Assembly (NCBI GenBank): GCA_026413755.1
Contig: JAOAKH010000004.1
Location: forward strand, 1 to 64,000
DNA length: 64,000 bases
Direction: 5' to 3'
DNA from: Acidilobaceae archaeon
Lineage (GTDB): Archaea; Thermoproteota; Thermoprotei_A; Sulfolobales; Acidilobaceae
Made by a program: the position numbers and the translations under genes. The notes below the pieces were generated by a model that worked only from the letters and a program-made list of their open reading frames with translations, was not told the DNA's origin and made no database searches. Below are positions 53,770 through 60,837 of this stretch, in pieces. Numbering within the stretch: position 1 is the first letter of the stretch; every line of letters begins with the position of its first letter.

Positions 53770-54620
53770 TAAAGCTCACCCCCCACGAGACCCTTCAGGA
53801 CTTCCCTCAGCTTCTCGTCATGGACCATCTTAGCAATGATCCAGCGCGCCGCGTCCTTCCCGTCCTTGGGCCTGTAGACCTCTTTCTTCCTTGGCACTTC
53901 GGGCATATCTATCGTCTTGGCCACTATGGTGGGAGACCCCTTCAGGCCCACGCACCGAGGATCTAGCTTCAGGTCCGCGTTCGTCCACGTCAAGACCCTT
54001 TTCTCTAGCTTTGCCCTCAGCTTGCTGCTCAGGCTCACGGGCCTCGGCTTGAAGGCCTTTATCGCTATGCTCAGCACTGCGGGGGTCTCTACCTCATACT
54101 CCTCCTCGTAGTCCTCCAGCTCCCTCCAGACCCTCAGCAGCTTCCCGCCCACGGGCTCCACGCGTTTGACGTAGTACAGGTAAGGCCAGTCGAGCCAGCT
54201 AGCCACCTGCGCTTGCACATGGGAGGTGCTGGAGTCTATAGTTTCGTGCCCAAAGATAGCCAGGTCTACCTCCCCTATCTCCGCAGCTATTTTCCTTATG
54301 GCGTGAGAGAGCACGTAACTAGTAGCCCAAGTGTCCGCCCCAGCGAAGGCCCTGTCTGTAACGAGTATTGCCCTGTCCACTCCCATGCCCAGCACGAGCT
54401 CCAGCCCCTTCACGGCGGGCGGCGGGGCCATAGATATGGCTATTACCTCCCCTCCCGTTTTTTCCCTTAGCCTCAAGGCAGCTTCCACTGCCGGCAGGTC
54501 GTGGGGGTTGACTATGGAGGGCACTCCCTTCCTTATTAGCGTGCCCGTCTCCGGATCAAACCTCACTGCCTGCGTGTTAGGGACCCACTTTATGCCCACT
54601 ACTATCCTCATTTTGCTCAC
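53769..54620 (-). CDS. etfB: Electron transfer flavoprotein beta subunit (FixA-like)
   Basis: This 283-aa subunit binds AMP or a second FAD. Typical features are 'KWVPNTQAVRFDPETG', 'NPHDLPAVEAALRLREKTGGEVIAISM' and 'ILSRAFAGADTW'-like 'RAFAGADTWATSYVL'. In bifurcating ETFs this subunit holds the bifurcating FAD. Followed immediately by etfA. Preceded by the ferredoxin-like fixX with no intergenic base. Confidence 0.95.
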   Translation of the reverse strand: MSKMRIVVGIKWVPNTQAVRFDPETGTLIRKGVPSIVNPHDLPAVEAALRLREKTGGEVIAISMAPPPAVKGLELVLGMGVDRAILVTDRAFAGADTWATSYVLSHAIRKIAAEIGEVDLAIFGHETIDSSTSHVQAQVASWLDWPYLYYVKRVEPVGGKLLRVWRELEDYEEEYEVETPAVLSIAIKAFKPRPVSLSSKLRAKLEKRVLTWTNADLKLDPRCVGLKGSPTIVAKTIDMPEVPRKKEVYRPKDGKDAARWIIAKMVHDEKLREVLKGLVGGEL

Positions 54621-54911
54621 CTACGTGTACCTATATTGTATTCCCCTGCCGCTCTTGGGGAACTCCCATCTTATCTGCTGAGGGGTGCTGAGGACCCTAC
54701 AGGTCCCGCACTCCACGCAGCCCTCGTAGCTCATTAGCAGCTTGTCGCCCGCCATGGAGTAACAGCCCATGGGGCAGAGGAGTTGCAAGGCCTTCTGCGG
54801 CAGCCCGTCCTGCCTTAGGATCTCTATGTGCCTCTCCTCGTCCACGTCCCACACGTTGCGCCTTAGCAGCTCCTCCAGCTTCAGGGGCCTTAGCCTGGAG
54901 GGCTGACTCAT
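54621..54911 (-). CDS. fixX: Ferredoxin-like protein FixX
   Basis: This 96-aa partner of FixC has Cys at residues 46, 50, 65, 68 and 71 ('CPMGC', 'CVECGTC'), enough for one [4Fe-4S] cluster. It ends 'RGIQYRYT', as in FixX. Start overlaps the end of fixC by 4 bp. In known systems FixX and FixC together form an ETF-quinone oxidoreductase. Confidence 0.93.
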   Translation of the reverse strand: MSQPSRLRPLKLEELLRRNVWDVDEERHIEILRQDGLPQKALQLLCPMGCYSMAGDKLLMSYEGCVECGTCRVLSTPQQIRWEFPKSGRGIQYRYT

Positions 54912-56200
54912 ATCCTCCTCACCACCCTCCCCACCTTAAGCATGAGCCTGAGCATGTTTATCTCCTCCTCCTGGGCAGAGGTCTTCAAGGCCTCCAGGAG
55001 CGTGGGCTCTGCGTAGTCGGCCTCGAAGACCTTGGAGGCGGCCCTCACGAGGAAGGGGGGCACTTTGGAGAAGAAGAAGGGATCCCCGAAGATCTCTGCC
55101 ACGCCGCTGTGATCTACTAGCTCTTTGTACACGTAGCTCTTCCTCAACCTCTCCTCGTACCCCCTCAGGTTCTCCTCCGTGAAGCCTCCCTTGTCCCTAG
55201 CCTCCAGCACTGCCTCTGCCGCAACCCTTGCGCTGGTGACCGCGGTGTCCACGCCGCGTATGGTGTAGCCCGCGTTGACCAGCATGCCCGCCGCGTCCCC
55301 CACGACGAGCAGCCCGTTCGCATAGAGCCTCTTAGGGGCAAAGCGGAGACCTCCCTCCACTGTCATCCTCCCTCCGTACTCTATCACGTCTGCCTCCTTC
55401 CAGTAGTGCCTGAAGTAGGGGTGCGTCCTGAAGTTTTCCAGGAGCCTTGAGATGTGATCGCGCAGCACCCCCTTCTCTGCGGCCTCTGCACCGTAGCCCA
55501 CGTTCAGCACGATCCCTATGCTTATCGTGTCCCTCATGGTGTACACGAAGCCCCCTCCCGGGATCCCGAGGGTCACGTCGCCCAGCACTAGCCAGGAGAG
55601 GCCCTCGTCCCTCTCTAGCCCAAACCTCTCCTCTATAAGCCTCGGATCAAGGCTGATCACCTCCTTCGCTGCCACAGCCATATGGTAAGGGTTAGGCCTG
55701 TCCGCGAGCCCCAACTTCTCGAGCAAGAGCCTGTTAGCGCCCTCTGCATCTATTACTACGTCTGCCGCCACGAAGTCCCCTCCGCTCCTCACCCCCACGA
55801 CCCTCCCGTCTTTCACCACTATCTCCTCCACCACCACCTCGTCCAGGAAAAGCGCCCCCGCCGCCTCAGCCTTCCTCGCCATCCAGGCAGCCAGCTCCGT
55901 AAGGGGCGAGGTGAAGGCCACCCTGCGCCCTAGTTTGTACTCAAGAGTTATGGCCCTCTCGCCCCAGAGGACGCTTATCCTCTCTTTTGTTACCCACCTG
56001 TGTATTGGGGCCTCCTTGTCCAGCTCAGGCCACACGTCCCTCAGCGGCTGCGCGTAGGCCTTGCCTCCCCAGAGGAGCTTGCTACCGGCCCCCCTCCCCC
56101 TCTCTAGGAGGAGCACCTTGAGGCCAGCCTTGGCGAGCAGGTATGCAGCCGTTGAGCCTGCAGGACCTGCGCCCACGACAACTACGTCGAACTTGTTCAC
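54908..56200 (-). CDS. fixC: ETF-quinone oxidoreductase-type flavoprotein FixC
   Basis: This 430-aa FAD protein has the dinucleotide fold 'VVVVGAGPAGSTAAYLLAKAG' (residues 6-26), a second conserved 'DVVIDAEGANRLL' near 150 and 'LLVVGDAAGMLVNAGYTIRGVDTA' near 300. It receives electrons from ETF and passes them to quinone. First gene of the fixC-fixX-etfB-etfA operon; all are tightly spaced. An AT-rich interval with TATA-like sequences (56225-56270) precedes it. Confidence 0.94.
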   Translation of the reverse strand: MNKFDVVVVGAGPAGSTAAYLLAKAGLKVLLLERGRGAGSKLLWGGKAYAQPLRDVWPELDKEAPIHRWVTKERISVLWGERAITLEYKLGRRVAFTSPLTELAAWMARKAEAAGALFLDEVVVEEIVVKDGRVVGVRSGGDFVAADVVIDAEGANRLLLEKLGLADRPNPYHMAVAAKEVISLDPRLIEERFGLERDEGLSWLVLGDVTLGIPGGGFVYTMRDTISIGIVLNVGYGAEAAEKGVLRDHISRLLENFRTHPYFRHYWKEADVIEYGGRMTVEGGLRFAPKRLYANGLLVVGDAAGMLVNAGYTIRGVDTAVTSARVAAEAVLEARDKGGFTEENLRGYEERLRKSYVYKELVDHSGVAEIFGDPFFFSKVPPFLVRAASKVFEADYAEPTLLEALKTSAQEEEINMLRLMLKVGRVVRRI

Positions 56201-56285
56201 GATATCTAACCCTTTCGCTTTCGTCTAAAATCTAGAACCTATATGTTATGTCTATACCAGAATAATTAATAACCCACGGAGGAGA

Positions 56286-57176
56286 GTGGGGGGCGCCTTG
56301 CGGTTCGTGAGCGTGGGCAACCTTAACCTAGACGTCAATGCGTTCCTGAGCGAGCACCCTCGCGTGGGCGAGAACGCCATAGCTGAGGGCCTGTGGGTGG
56401 GGGCTGGGGGAGCAGCAGCTAACTACGCGGTCATGCTAGCCTCTCTCGGGAGAAGCGTGAGCCTAGTCTCTCTCGTAAGCCCTCTCGCCGTAAGGGCAGG
56501 GCTCCTGCAGAGGCTCGTGGAGGCGGGAGTTGACGTGTCATATGTTAGAGTAATAGAGGGGGAGCCTAACGTGGCTCTGATCATAACTGCAAAGCGCGAG
56601 CTCTCACGCACTGTAATTTCCTACAGGGGCGTTAGCAGGCAGCTGAGAGGGGACATGGTGCCCTCTGGGGATCACTTGCACTTTGCAAGCGTGAGGCCCA
56701 GCCTGGTCCTGGAGGCGGCGAGGAGGGCCCCCCTCTCCAGCTACGATCCGGGAGGGGAGAGCTTCAAGGACCCGAGGGGCGTGGCAGAAGCTGTCAGCGA
56801 GGTGAGCTGGGTCTTCCTCAACGAGAGGGAGTGTAAGGCGGTAGCCAGGGACCCGTCGGAGCTCCTCAGGGGGAGGAGCGAGATGGTGATAGTTAAGAGA
56901 GGGCCCCGCGGGGCGCTTCTGGTCTCTGCGGACTCTAGGCTCGAGGCCTCTGCGCCCTCCCTCGGCGAGCCCGTGGACGTCACGGGGACTGGGGACGCGT
57001 TTGATGCCGTCTTCAACGCTGTCTTCCTCAAAACGCGCGACCCGGAGCTCTCGCTCAGGGCTGCCTCGGTAGCTGGGGCGCTCAAGTCTACAAGGCTAGG
57101 CAGCAGCAACATGCCTTCCCGCGAGGAGCTCGCTAAGGCCTTCAAGGACATATACGGGGAGGAGCTAGAGCTTTGA
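56286..57176 (+). CDS. PfkB/ribokinase-family carbohydrate kinase
   Basis: This 296-aa kinase has the N-terminal 'VSVGNLNLDVNAFL', the glycine-rich 'VGAGGAAANYAVMLASLG' near 38-55 and the C-terminal 'DVTGTGDAFDAVFNAVF', with the catalytic Asp in GTGDAFD near 240. Substrate may be a sugar or nucleoside. GTG 56286 is listed. TTG 56298 (5th residue) is also plausible, since TATA AATTAATAA at 56263-56271 would place the transcript start near 56293. Confidence 0.9.
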   Translation: MGGALRFVSVGNLNLDVNAFLSEHPRVGENAIAEGLWVGAGGAAANYAVMLASLGRSVSLVSLVSPLAVRAGLLQRLVEAGVDVSYVRVIEGEPNVALIITAKRELSRTVISYRGVSRQLRGDMVPSGDHLHFASVRPSLVLEAARRAPLSSYDPGGESFKDPRGVAEAVSEVSWVFLNERECKAVARDPSELLRGRSEMVIVKRGPRGALLVSADSRLEASAPSLGEPVDVTGTGDAFDAVFNAVFLKTRDPELSLRAASVAGALKSTRLGSSNMPSREELAKAFKDIYGEELEL

Positions 57177-57203
57177 GCTCCCGCAGCAGAGAGGGGGAAG
57201 AGC

Positions 57204-57428
57204 TTGAAGCACAAGTGCCTTGCGTGCGGCCGCCCCTTCCCACAAGGGCAGGGCATAGTGATCTCTAGAGGGGGCCTGGAGCTAAGGTTCCACAGCAGCA
57301 AGTGCGCGGCCAAGTTCTTCAGGGCCTTCTTCGAGAGAGCGAACAGTCCCTGCCTGGAAGAAATGGCTAGGCTGGCAAGGGATATGGAGAGGTCGCTGGA
57401 GGAGAGGGCGGCTAAGAAGAGGATATGA
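57204..57428 (+). CDS. Small zinc-finger protein (L24e/TRASH-like)
   Basis: This 74-aa protein has CLACG (residues 5-9) and a later KC in 'FHSSKCAAKFFR' (about 29-40), close to the four-Cys zinc pattern of L24e and TRASH domains, though only three or four ligands can be named. The C-terminal half is a charged helix. The ATGA overlap with the MoaD-MoaE gene suggests translational coupling to molybdopterin synthesis. TTG 57204 start. Function unknown. Confidence 0.7.
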   Translation: MKHKCLACGRPFPQGQGIVISRGGLELRFHSSKCAAKFFRAFFERANSPCLEEMARLARDMERSLEERAAKKRI

Positions 57429-58189
57429 AAAAGCATGATAAGCTCCGGGGAGTAGCTCCTGAGGGGACTCTCGTGAAGGTGAGGGTGAAACTTTACTCCC
57501 TCTTCAGAGACGCTATGGGCTCCTCGGAACTGCTCATCGCGCTGCCCGACGGTTCCTCCGTGGGGGACCTGCTGGAGGCCCTCATGAAGGACGAGAGGTT
57601 CGAGAGGGCTTACAGGACCCTCAACGGCTCCCTGGTCGTGCTGGATGAGGAGGGGGGTAGGTTGGAGCGGGAGGACAAAGTAGGCCCGCTGGTCCACCTC
57701 ATGCCCCCGCCTGCCGGGGGTGCTCACGTGGAGGTGGGCGTGCTGAAGGGCTCCGAGCTGGACCTTGCGGGCGTGATCGGCAGGCTCTCGAAGGCCTCGA
57801 GGGGCGCCGTCGCTGTCTTCGTGGGGCACGTGAAGGGCTACAACGCGGGGGAGAGGGTAGAGGGTTTGTACTACGAGCACTCGGAGGAGCTCCTAGAGAG
57901 AGTGCTAAGGAGGATAGCAGAGGAGGAGGCAAGGAAGTGGGGGCTGAGCGGCGTGGCAATATATCACTACGTGGGCTGGAGGAGGGTCGGGGAAATGACC
58001 ATAGCGGTGGCAGTTGCAGGGGGCTCTAGGAGCGAGGTGCTCCCAGCGCTGGCAGAGGTGGTGGAGAGGGTGAAGCACGAGGCGCCCATATGGAAGGTGG
58101 AGCACAGGGAGTCTGGGAAGTACTACATATTGGGAGACAAAGTGATCAAGTTCGAGGGGAGCCCCTCATCTTTGCCCACATCTCCCTAG
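57425..58189 (+). CDS. Molybdopterin synthase MoaD-MoaE fusion
   Basis: This 254-aa protein starts with a beta-grasp MoaD domain (about 17-100) that ends in 'MPPPAGGAHVEV'. The Gly-Gly (about residues 98-99) in separate MoaD is the C-terminal thiocarboxylate carrier. A MoaE domain follows (about 103-245, 'GAVAVFVGHVKG', 'VAIYHYVGWRRVGEMTIAVAV', 'KHEAPIWKVEH'). The fusion must therefore be cleaved after Gly-Gly to be active, as reported for the fused MoaX of mycobacteria. ATG 57425 overlaps the zinc protein stop; GTG 57474 is an alternative. Converts precursor Z to molybdopterin. Confidence 0.92.
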   Translation: MKKHDKLRGVAPEGTLVKVRVKLYSLFRDAMGSSELLIALPDGSSVGDLLEALMKDERFERAYRTLNGSLVVLDEEGGRLEREDKVGPLVHLMPPPAGGAHVEVGVLKGSELDLAGVIGRLSKASRGAVAVFVGHVKGYNAGERVEGLYYEHSEELLERVLRRIAEEEARKWGLSGVAIYHYVGWRRVGEMTIAVAVAGGSRSEVLPALAEVVERVKHEAPIWKVEHRESGKYYILGDKVIKFEGSPSSLPTSP

Positions 58190-58313
58190 CCTTCCCTAAC
58201 GCCTCCTCTGCGCTCTCTGCAGAAACGTTTATGATCACCTTAGTTCCCTTCACCCTTACCTTGAACCTCCTTGAGTCGTGCTGCACGTACTCCTCCACTA
58301 CCTCGAACTCCAA
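58146..58313 (-). CDS. Conserved-looking 55-aa small protein
   Basis: This 55-aa protein (TTG 58313) has pattern beta-beta-helix: 'FEVVEEYVQHDSRRFKVRV', 'KVIINVSAESAEEALGKAREM'. The composition and amphipathic helix look like a folded protein. A TATA-like AACTAAAATAATAGG near 58335-58350 would give a leaderless or nearly leaderless mRNA. It overlaps the convergent moaDE gene by 44 bp. No family recognised. Confidence 0.65.
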   Translation of the reverse strand: MEFEVVEEYVQHDSRRFKVRVKGTKVIINVSAESAEEALGKAREMWAKMRGSPRT

Positions 58314-58346
58314 GGCAGACCCCCAATGATACTAAGCCTATTATTT

Positions 58347-58367
58347 TAGTTTTAATTAATCTATATA
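58347..58367. promoter_or_regulatory. AT-rich divergent promoter between the 55-aa gene and the aminotransferase
   Basis: TTTTAATTAATCTATATAAG contains TATA candidates for the aminotransferase start at 58381. The adjoining CTATTATTTTAG serves the minus-strand small gene. Confidence 0.5.
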
Positions 58368-58380
58368 AGCGGTGAAGATC

Positions 58381-59712
58381 GTGAAGGCCCCCCTTATTAG
58401 GGTAACGCCCCCAGGCCCCAGGGCAAGGGAAATAGTGGAGAAGGACAGCAAGCTCCTTATGCAGTCCTTTGCGCGCTGGTACCCCCTCGTCGTGAAACGA
58501 GGCTTCAACGCTGTGCTAGAGGACGTGGACGGGAACTTGTACATAGACTTCAATTCGGGCATAGCCGTAACGAACGTGGGGCACTCCCACCCAAAGGTGG
58601 TTGAGGCCATAAAGGCCCAGGCAGAGAAGTTCCTCCACTACTCGCTAACGGACTTCTACTACGAGCTCGCCGTAGAGGCCGCGGAGATCTTGACTAAGAT
58701 AAGCCCGGTGAAGGAGGGAAAGGTCTTCTTCACTAACAGCGGCACGGAGAGCAATGAGGCCGCGCTCAAGGTGGCGAGGGGGTACTTCAAGGGCACCAGG
58801 CCCTACGTGATCTCCTTCATTGGCTCCTTCCACGGCAGGACTTACGGCTCCATGAGCCTCTCTGCAAGCAAGCCGGTGCACAAAAGGCACTTCAGCCCGC
58901 TTGTGCCGGGCATAATACACGTGCCTTTCCCCTACCCATACCGCTGCCCCTTCAAGGCCTCCAGCCCTGAGGAGTGCGCTGAGATGGCGCTCTCGTTCAT
59001 GGAAGAGTGGATCTTCGGGAGGCTAGTGGATCCCGGCGAGGTCTCCGCCGTTTTCTTCGAGCCCATACTCGGCGAGGGAGGCTACGTGGTGCCGCCCGAC
59101 AACTTCCTGCCGGGCCTTGAGAGGCTAGCGAAGAAGCACGGCATACTGCTTGTCGCAGACGAGGTGCAGACGGGCTTTGGGAGGACAGGGAGGTGGTTTG
59201 CGTGCGAGCACTGGGGAGTCTCGCCAGACGTAGTCTCCCTCGCAAAGGGGATCTCGGCCGGGCTGCCGGCAGGGGCGATAGTGGGAAGGGGGGAGGTCAT
59301 GTCCCTGCCTCCCGGGGCTCACGCTAACACGTTCGGCGGGAACCCTGTGGCCCTTGCCGCCTTCAAGGCCTCTGTGGAGGTGCTTAGCGAGGGCTACGTA
59401 GAGAGGGCAGCCAGGCTAGGCAAGGAGGCGCTAAGCTACCTGGAGAGCAGGCTTAGCGACGTGGAGCTCGTGGGCGACATAAGGGGCAAAGGGTTCATGA
59501 TAGGCGTTGAGCTGGTGAAGAGCAGGAGGACGAAGGAGCCCGCCAGGAAGGAGCTCGAGGCCGTCCTCATGGAGTCCTTCAAGAGGGGGGTGCTGCCCAT
59601 CGGCGCGGGCATGTCCACTGTGAGGATAGCGCCGCCGCTGACCATAGAGGAGGAGCTCCTCTTCACAGGGCTGGACATAGTCTCAAAGGTAATTAGGGAG
59701 GTAGGCTCCTAA
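58381..59712 (+). CDS. Class III aminotransferase (4-aminobutyrate/acetylornithine type)
   Basis: This protein of about 443 aa is a PLP enzyme of the GABA/acetylornithine aminotransferase group: 'DGNLYIDFNSGIAVTNVGHSHP' near 48-69, 'FFTNSGTESNEAALKVAR' near 118, 'LLVADEVQTGFGRTGRWFACEH' near 258, PLP lysine in 'SLAKGISAGLPAGAI' near 290 and 'HANTFGGNPVALAA' near 318. Substrate cannot be fixed. GTG 58381 fits the TATA near 58350 better than GTG 58372. Its 3' end overlaps a small winged-helix gene by 20 bp. Confidence 0.92.
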   Translation: MKAPLIRVTPPGPRAREIVEKDSKLLMQSFARWYPLVVKRGFNAVLEDVDGNLYIDFNSGIAVTNVGHSHPKVVEAIKAQAEKFLHYSLTDFYYELAVEAAEILTKISPVKEGKVFFTNSGTESNEAALKVARGYFKGTRPYVISFIGSFHGRTYGSMSLSASKPVHKRHFSPLVPGIIHVPFPYPYRCPFKASSPEECAEMALSFMEEWIFGRLVDPGEVSAVFFEPILGEGGYVVPPDNFLPGLERLAKKHGILLVADEVQTGFGRTGRWFACEHWGVSPDVVSLAKGISAGLPAGAIVGRGEVMSLPPGAHANTFGGNPVALAAFKASVEVLSEGYVERAARLGKEALSYLESRLSDVELVGDIRGKGFMIGVELVKSRRTKEPARKELEAVLMESFKRGVLPIGAGMSTVRIAPPLTIEEELLFTGLDIVSKVIREVGS

Positions 59713-59884
59713 GCGAGTAGAGCACCTTTTTCCTCTCCTGGCTTGCCACCTTCACGATCTCCCCAGCCCTAACCATGTCTGCCACCACTCTCCTCAGCTC
59801 CTCCGGCTCCCCTCCGATCTCCCTCAGCAGCTCCTCAAAGCTCATGGGGCCCCTTCTGAGAGCCTCCAGAACCCTCTCCCTCAG
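59693..59884 (-). CDS. Small winged-helix protein (possible CTG start)
   Basis: The frame of up to 63 codons reads 'LRERVLEALRRG', 'MSFEELLREIGGEPEELRRVVADMVRAGEIVKV' and 'KKVLYSL', a compact winged-helix pattern that looks like a DNA-binding protein. The first ATG (59845) would remove helix 1. An in-frame CTG at 59884, overlapping the upstream gene stop as CTGA and following GGGGAGAGGG, restores the whole domain. A +1 frame relation to the upstream winged helix means a frameshifted single protein is also possible. Start uncertain. Confidence 0.55.
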   Translation of the reverse strand: MRERVLEALRRGPMSFEELLREIGGEPEELRRVVADMVRAGEIVKVASQERKKVLYSLRSLPP

Positions 59885-60114
59885 CCCTCTCCCCAGAACC
59901 TCCTGCCTGCAGGACTATATATTACCTTGTAGGCCCTGTTTGAGTACCTCTTTACAGCGCCCTCCTCCTCCAGCCTGGCGAGTATCTTCCCAGCGCTCCT
60001 CGTGGAGACCCCGAGCATGGAGCTCAGCCTCTGCACTGTTACGTAGTTAACCCTGCTCTCCCTGATCATCTCAGCTATGCCCTCCAGGCTCACCTTCACC
60101 CTCACCGACCTCAC
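59881..60114 (-). CDS. Small winged-helix DNA-binding protein
   Basis: This protein of about 77 aa has a clear winged helix: 'LEGIAEMIRESRVNYVTVQRLSSMLGVSTRSAGKILARLEEEGAVKRYSNRAYKVIYSP'. The Pro-rich frame upstream (to 60222) is antisense to the next gene and is discarded; GTG 60114, 60105 or 60099 are candidate starts. It is followed directly by a second winged-helix frame, with which it may be one regulator. Target unknown. Confidence 0.65.
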   Translation of the reverse strand: MRSVRVKVSLEGIAEMIRESRVNYVTVQRLSSMLGVSTRSAGKILARLEEEGAVKRYSNRAYKVIYSPAGRRFWGEG

Positions 60115-60202
60115 CGCTGGAGGAGGGCGGCAAGGGAGGGGGAGAGGGAGGGCCGGATCTAAAGCATTTAGGTCCAGCCCGGCGCTGAGCGTGGGAGCAA
60201 GC

Positions 60203-60481
60203 ATGGCAAAGGGCCTTAGCAAGTACAGGAGCCTCGTGGAGGCCCTGGGGCTGAGGCAGGTGGACGTGTATAGGGTTAGGAGGGGAGAGAGGGAGCAGGA
60301 GCTCGTGAGGCTTTATGACCCGGCTAGCGGCAAAGTGATCTTGGTGGACCTCGGCACAGTGAGGGAGTCGCTTAGCCTAGAAGAGTACCTTGACAGGGTG
60401 CTGGAGGCCGCCGGCAAACACGGCATAAGGGTGAGCGACAAGAGGTTGCAGACCGTGAGGGCTCAGATCAAGGGGGGATAG
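60203..60481 (+). CDS. Hypothetical 92-aa protein
   Basis: This protein, from ATG 60203, is not recognised. It has 'LVEALGLRQVDVYRVRRGEREQELVRLYDPASGKVILVDLGTVRESLSLEEYLDRVLEAAGKHGIRV', a beta-strand then helix pattern that looks folded and soluble. A TATA-like CTAAAGCATTTAGG near 60158-60171 is nearly palindromic and could serve both this gene and the divergent winged-helix gene. It lies 14 bp before the alkyltransferase gene. Confidence 0.65.
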   Translation: MAKGLSKYRSLVEALGLRQVDVYRVRRGEREQELVRLYDPASGKVILVDLGTVRESLSLEEYLDRVLEAAGKHGIRVSDKRLQTVRAQIKGG

Positions 60482-60495
60482 CCTTCCCCCTCCTG

Positions 60496-60837
60496 GTGCT
60501 TGAGGGCAGAAAGCTGAGGAGGGCCCGCGAGCAGGACTATGCAGAGGCCCTGAAGGCCCTGCTCCTCCTCGTGCCGCCGGGCAAGGCGATCAGCTACAAG
60601 GAGCTAGCCAGGGCGCTGGGCGTGAGCCCCAGGTACGTAGGGAGGCTCCTGTCGAGGAACGAGGAGCTAGTGGCGATCCCCTGCCACAGGGTGGTCAGGG
60701 AGGACGGCAGGGTGGGCGGCTACAGGCTCAGGAGCGGCATGAAGCTCAGGCTCCTGAGGCTAGAGGGGGCGGTCAGGGGGAGCAAGGTGCCCAGGGAGAA
60801 CATGGTCTCTATATCAGCCCCAGCCTCCTCATTGTAG
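60496..60837 (+). CDS. Methylated-DNA--protein-cysteine methyltransferase (MGMT/Ogt)
   Basis: This 113-aa protein has the active-site motif PCHRVV (about residues 74-79) and the DNA-binding helix-turn-helix 'YKELARALGVSPRYVGRLLSRN', with 'GGYRLRSG' after the active site. It removes O6-alkyl groups from guanine in a suicide reaction. It lacks the N-terminal domain of full-length proteins, as in many small archaeal versions. GTG start near 60496. The 3' end overlaps the kinase gene by 29 bp. Confidence 0.93.
   Translation: MLEGRKLRRAREQDYAEALKALLLLVPPGKAISYKELARALGVSPRYVGRLLSRNEELVAIPCHRVVREDGRVGGYRLRSGMKLRLLRLEGAVRGSKVPRENMVSISAPASSL

Noticed and set aside
56741-57880. A 379-codon frame on the minus strand.
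   Set aside because: It is antisense to the PfkB kinase, zinc protein and MoaD-MoaE genes, and has an unlikely His/Pro/Ser-rich composition.
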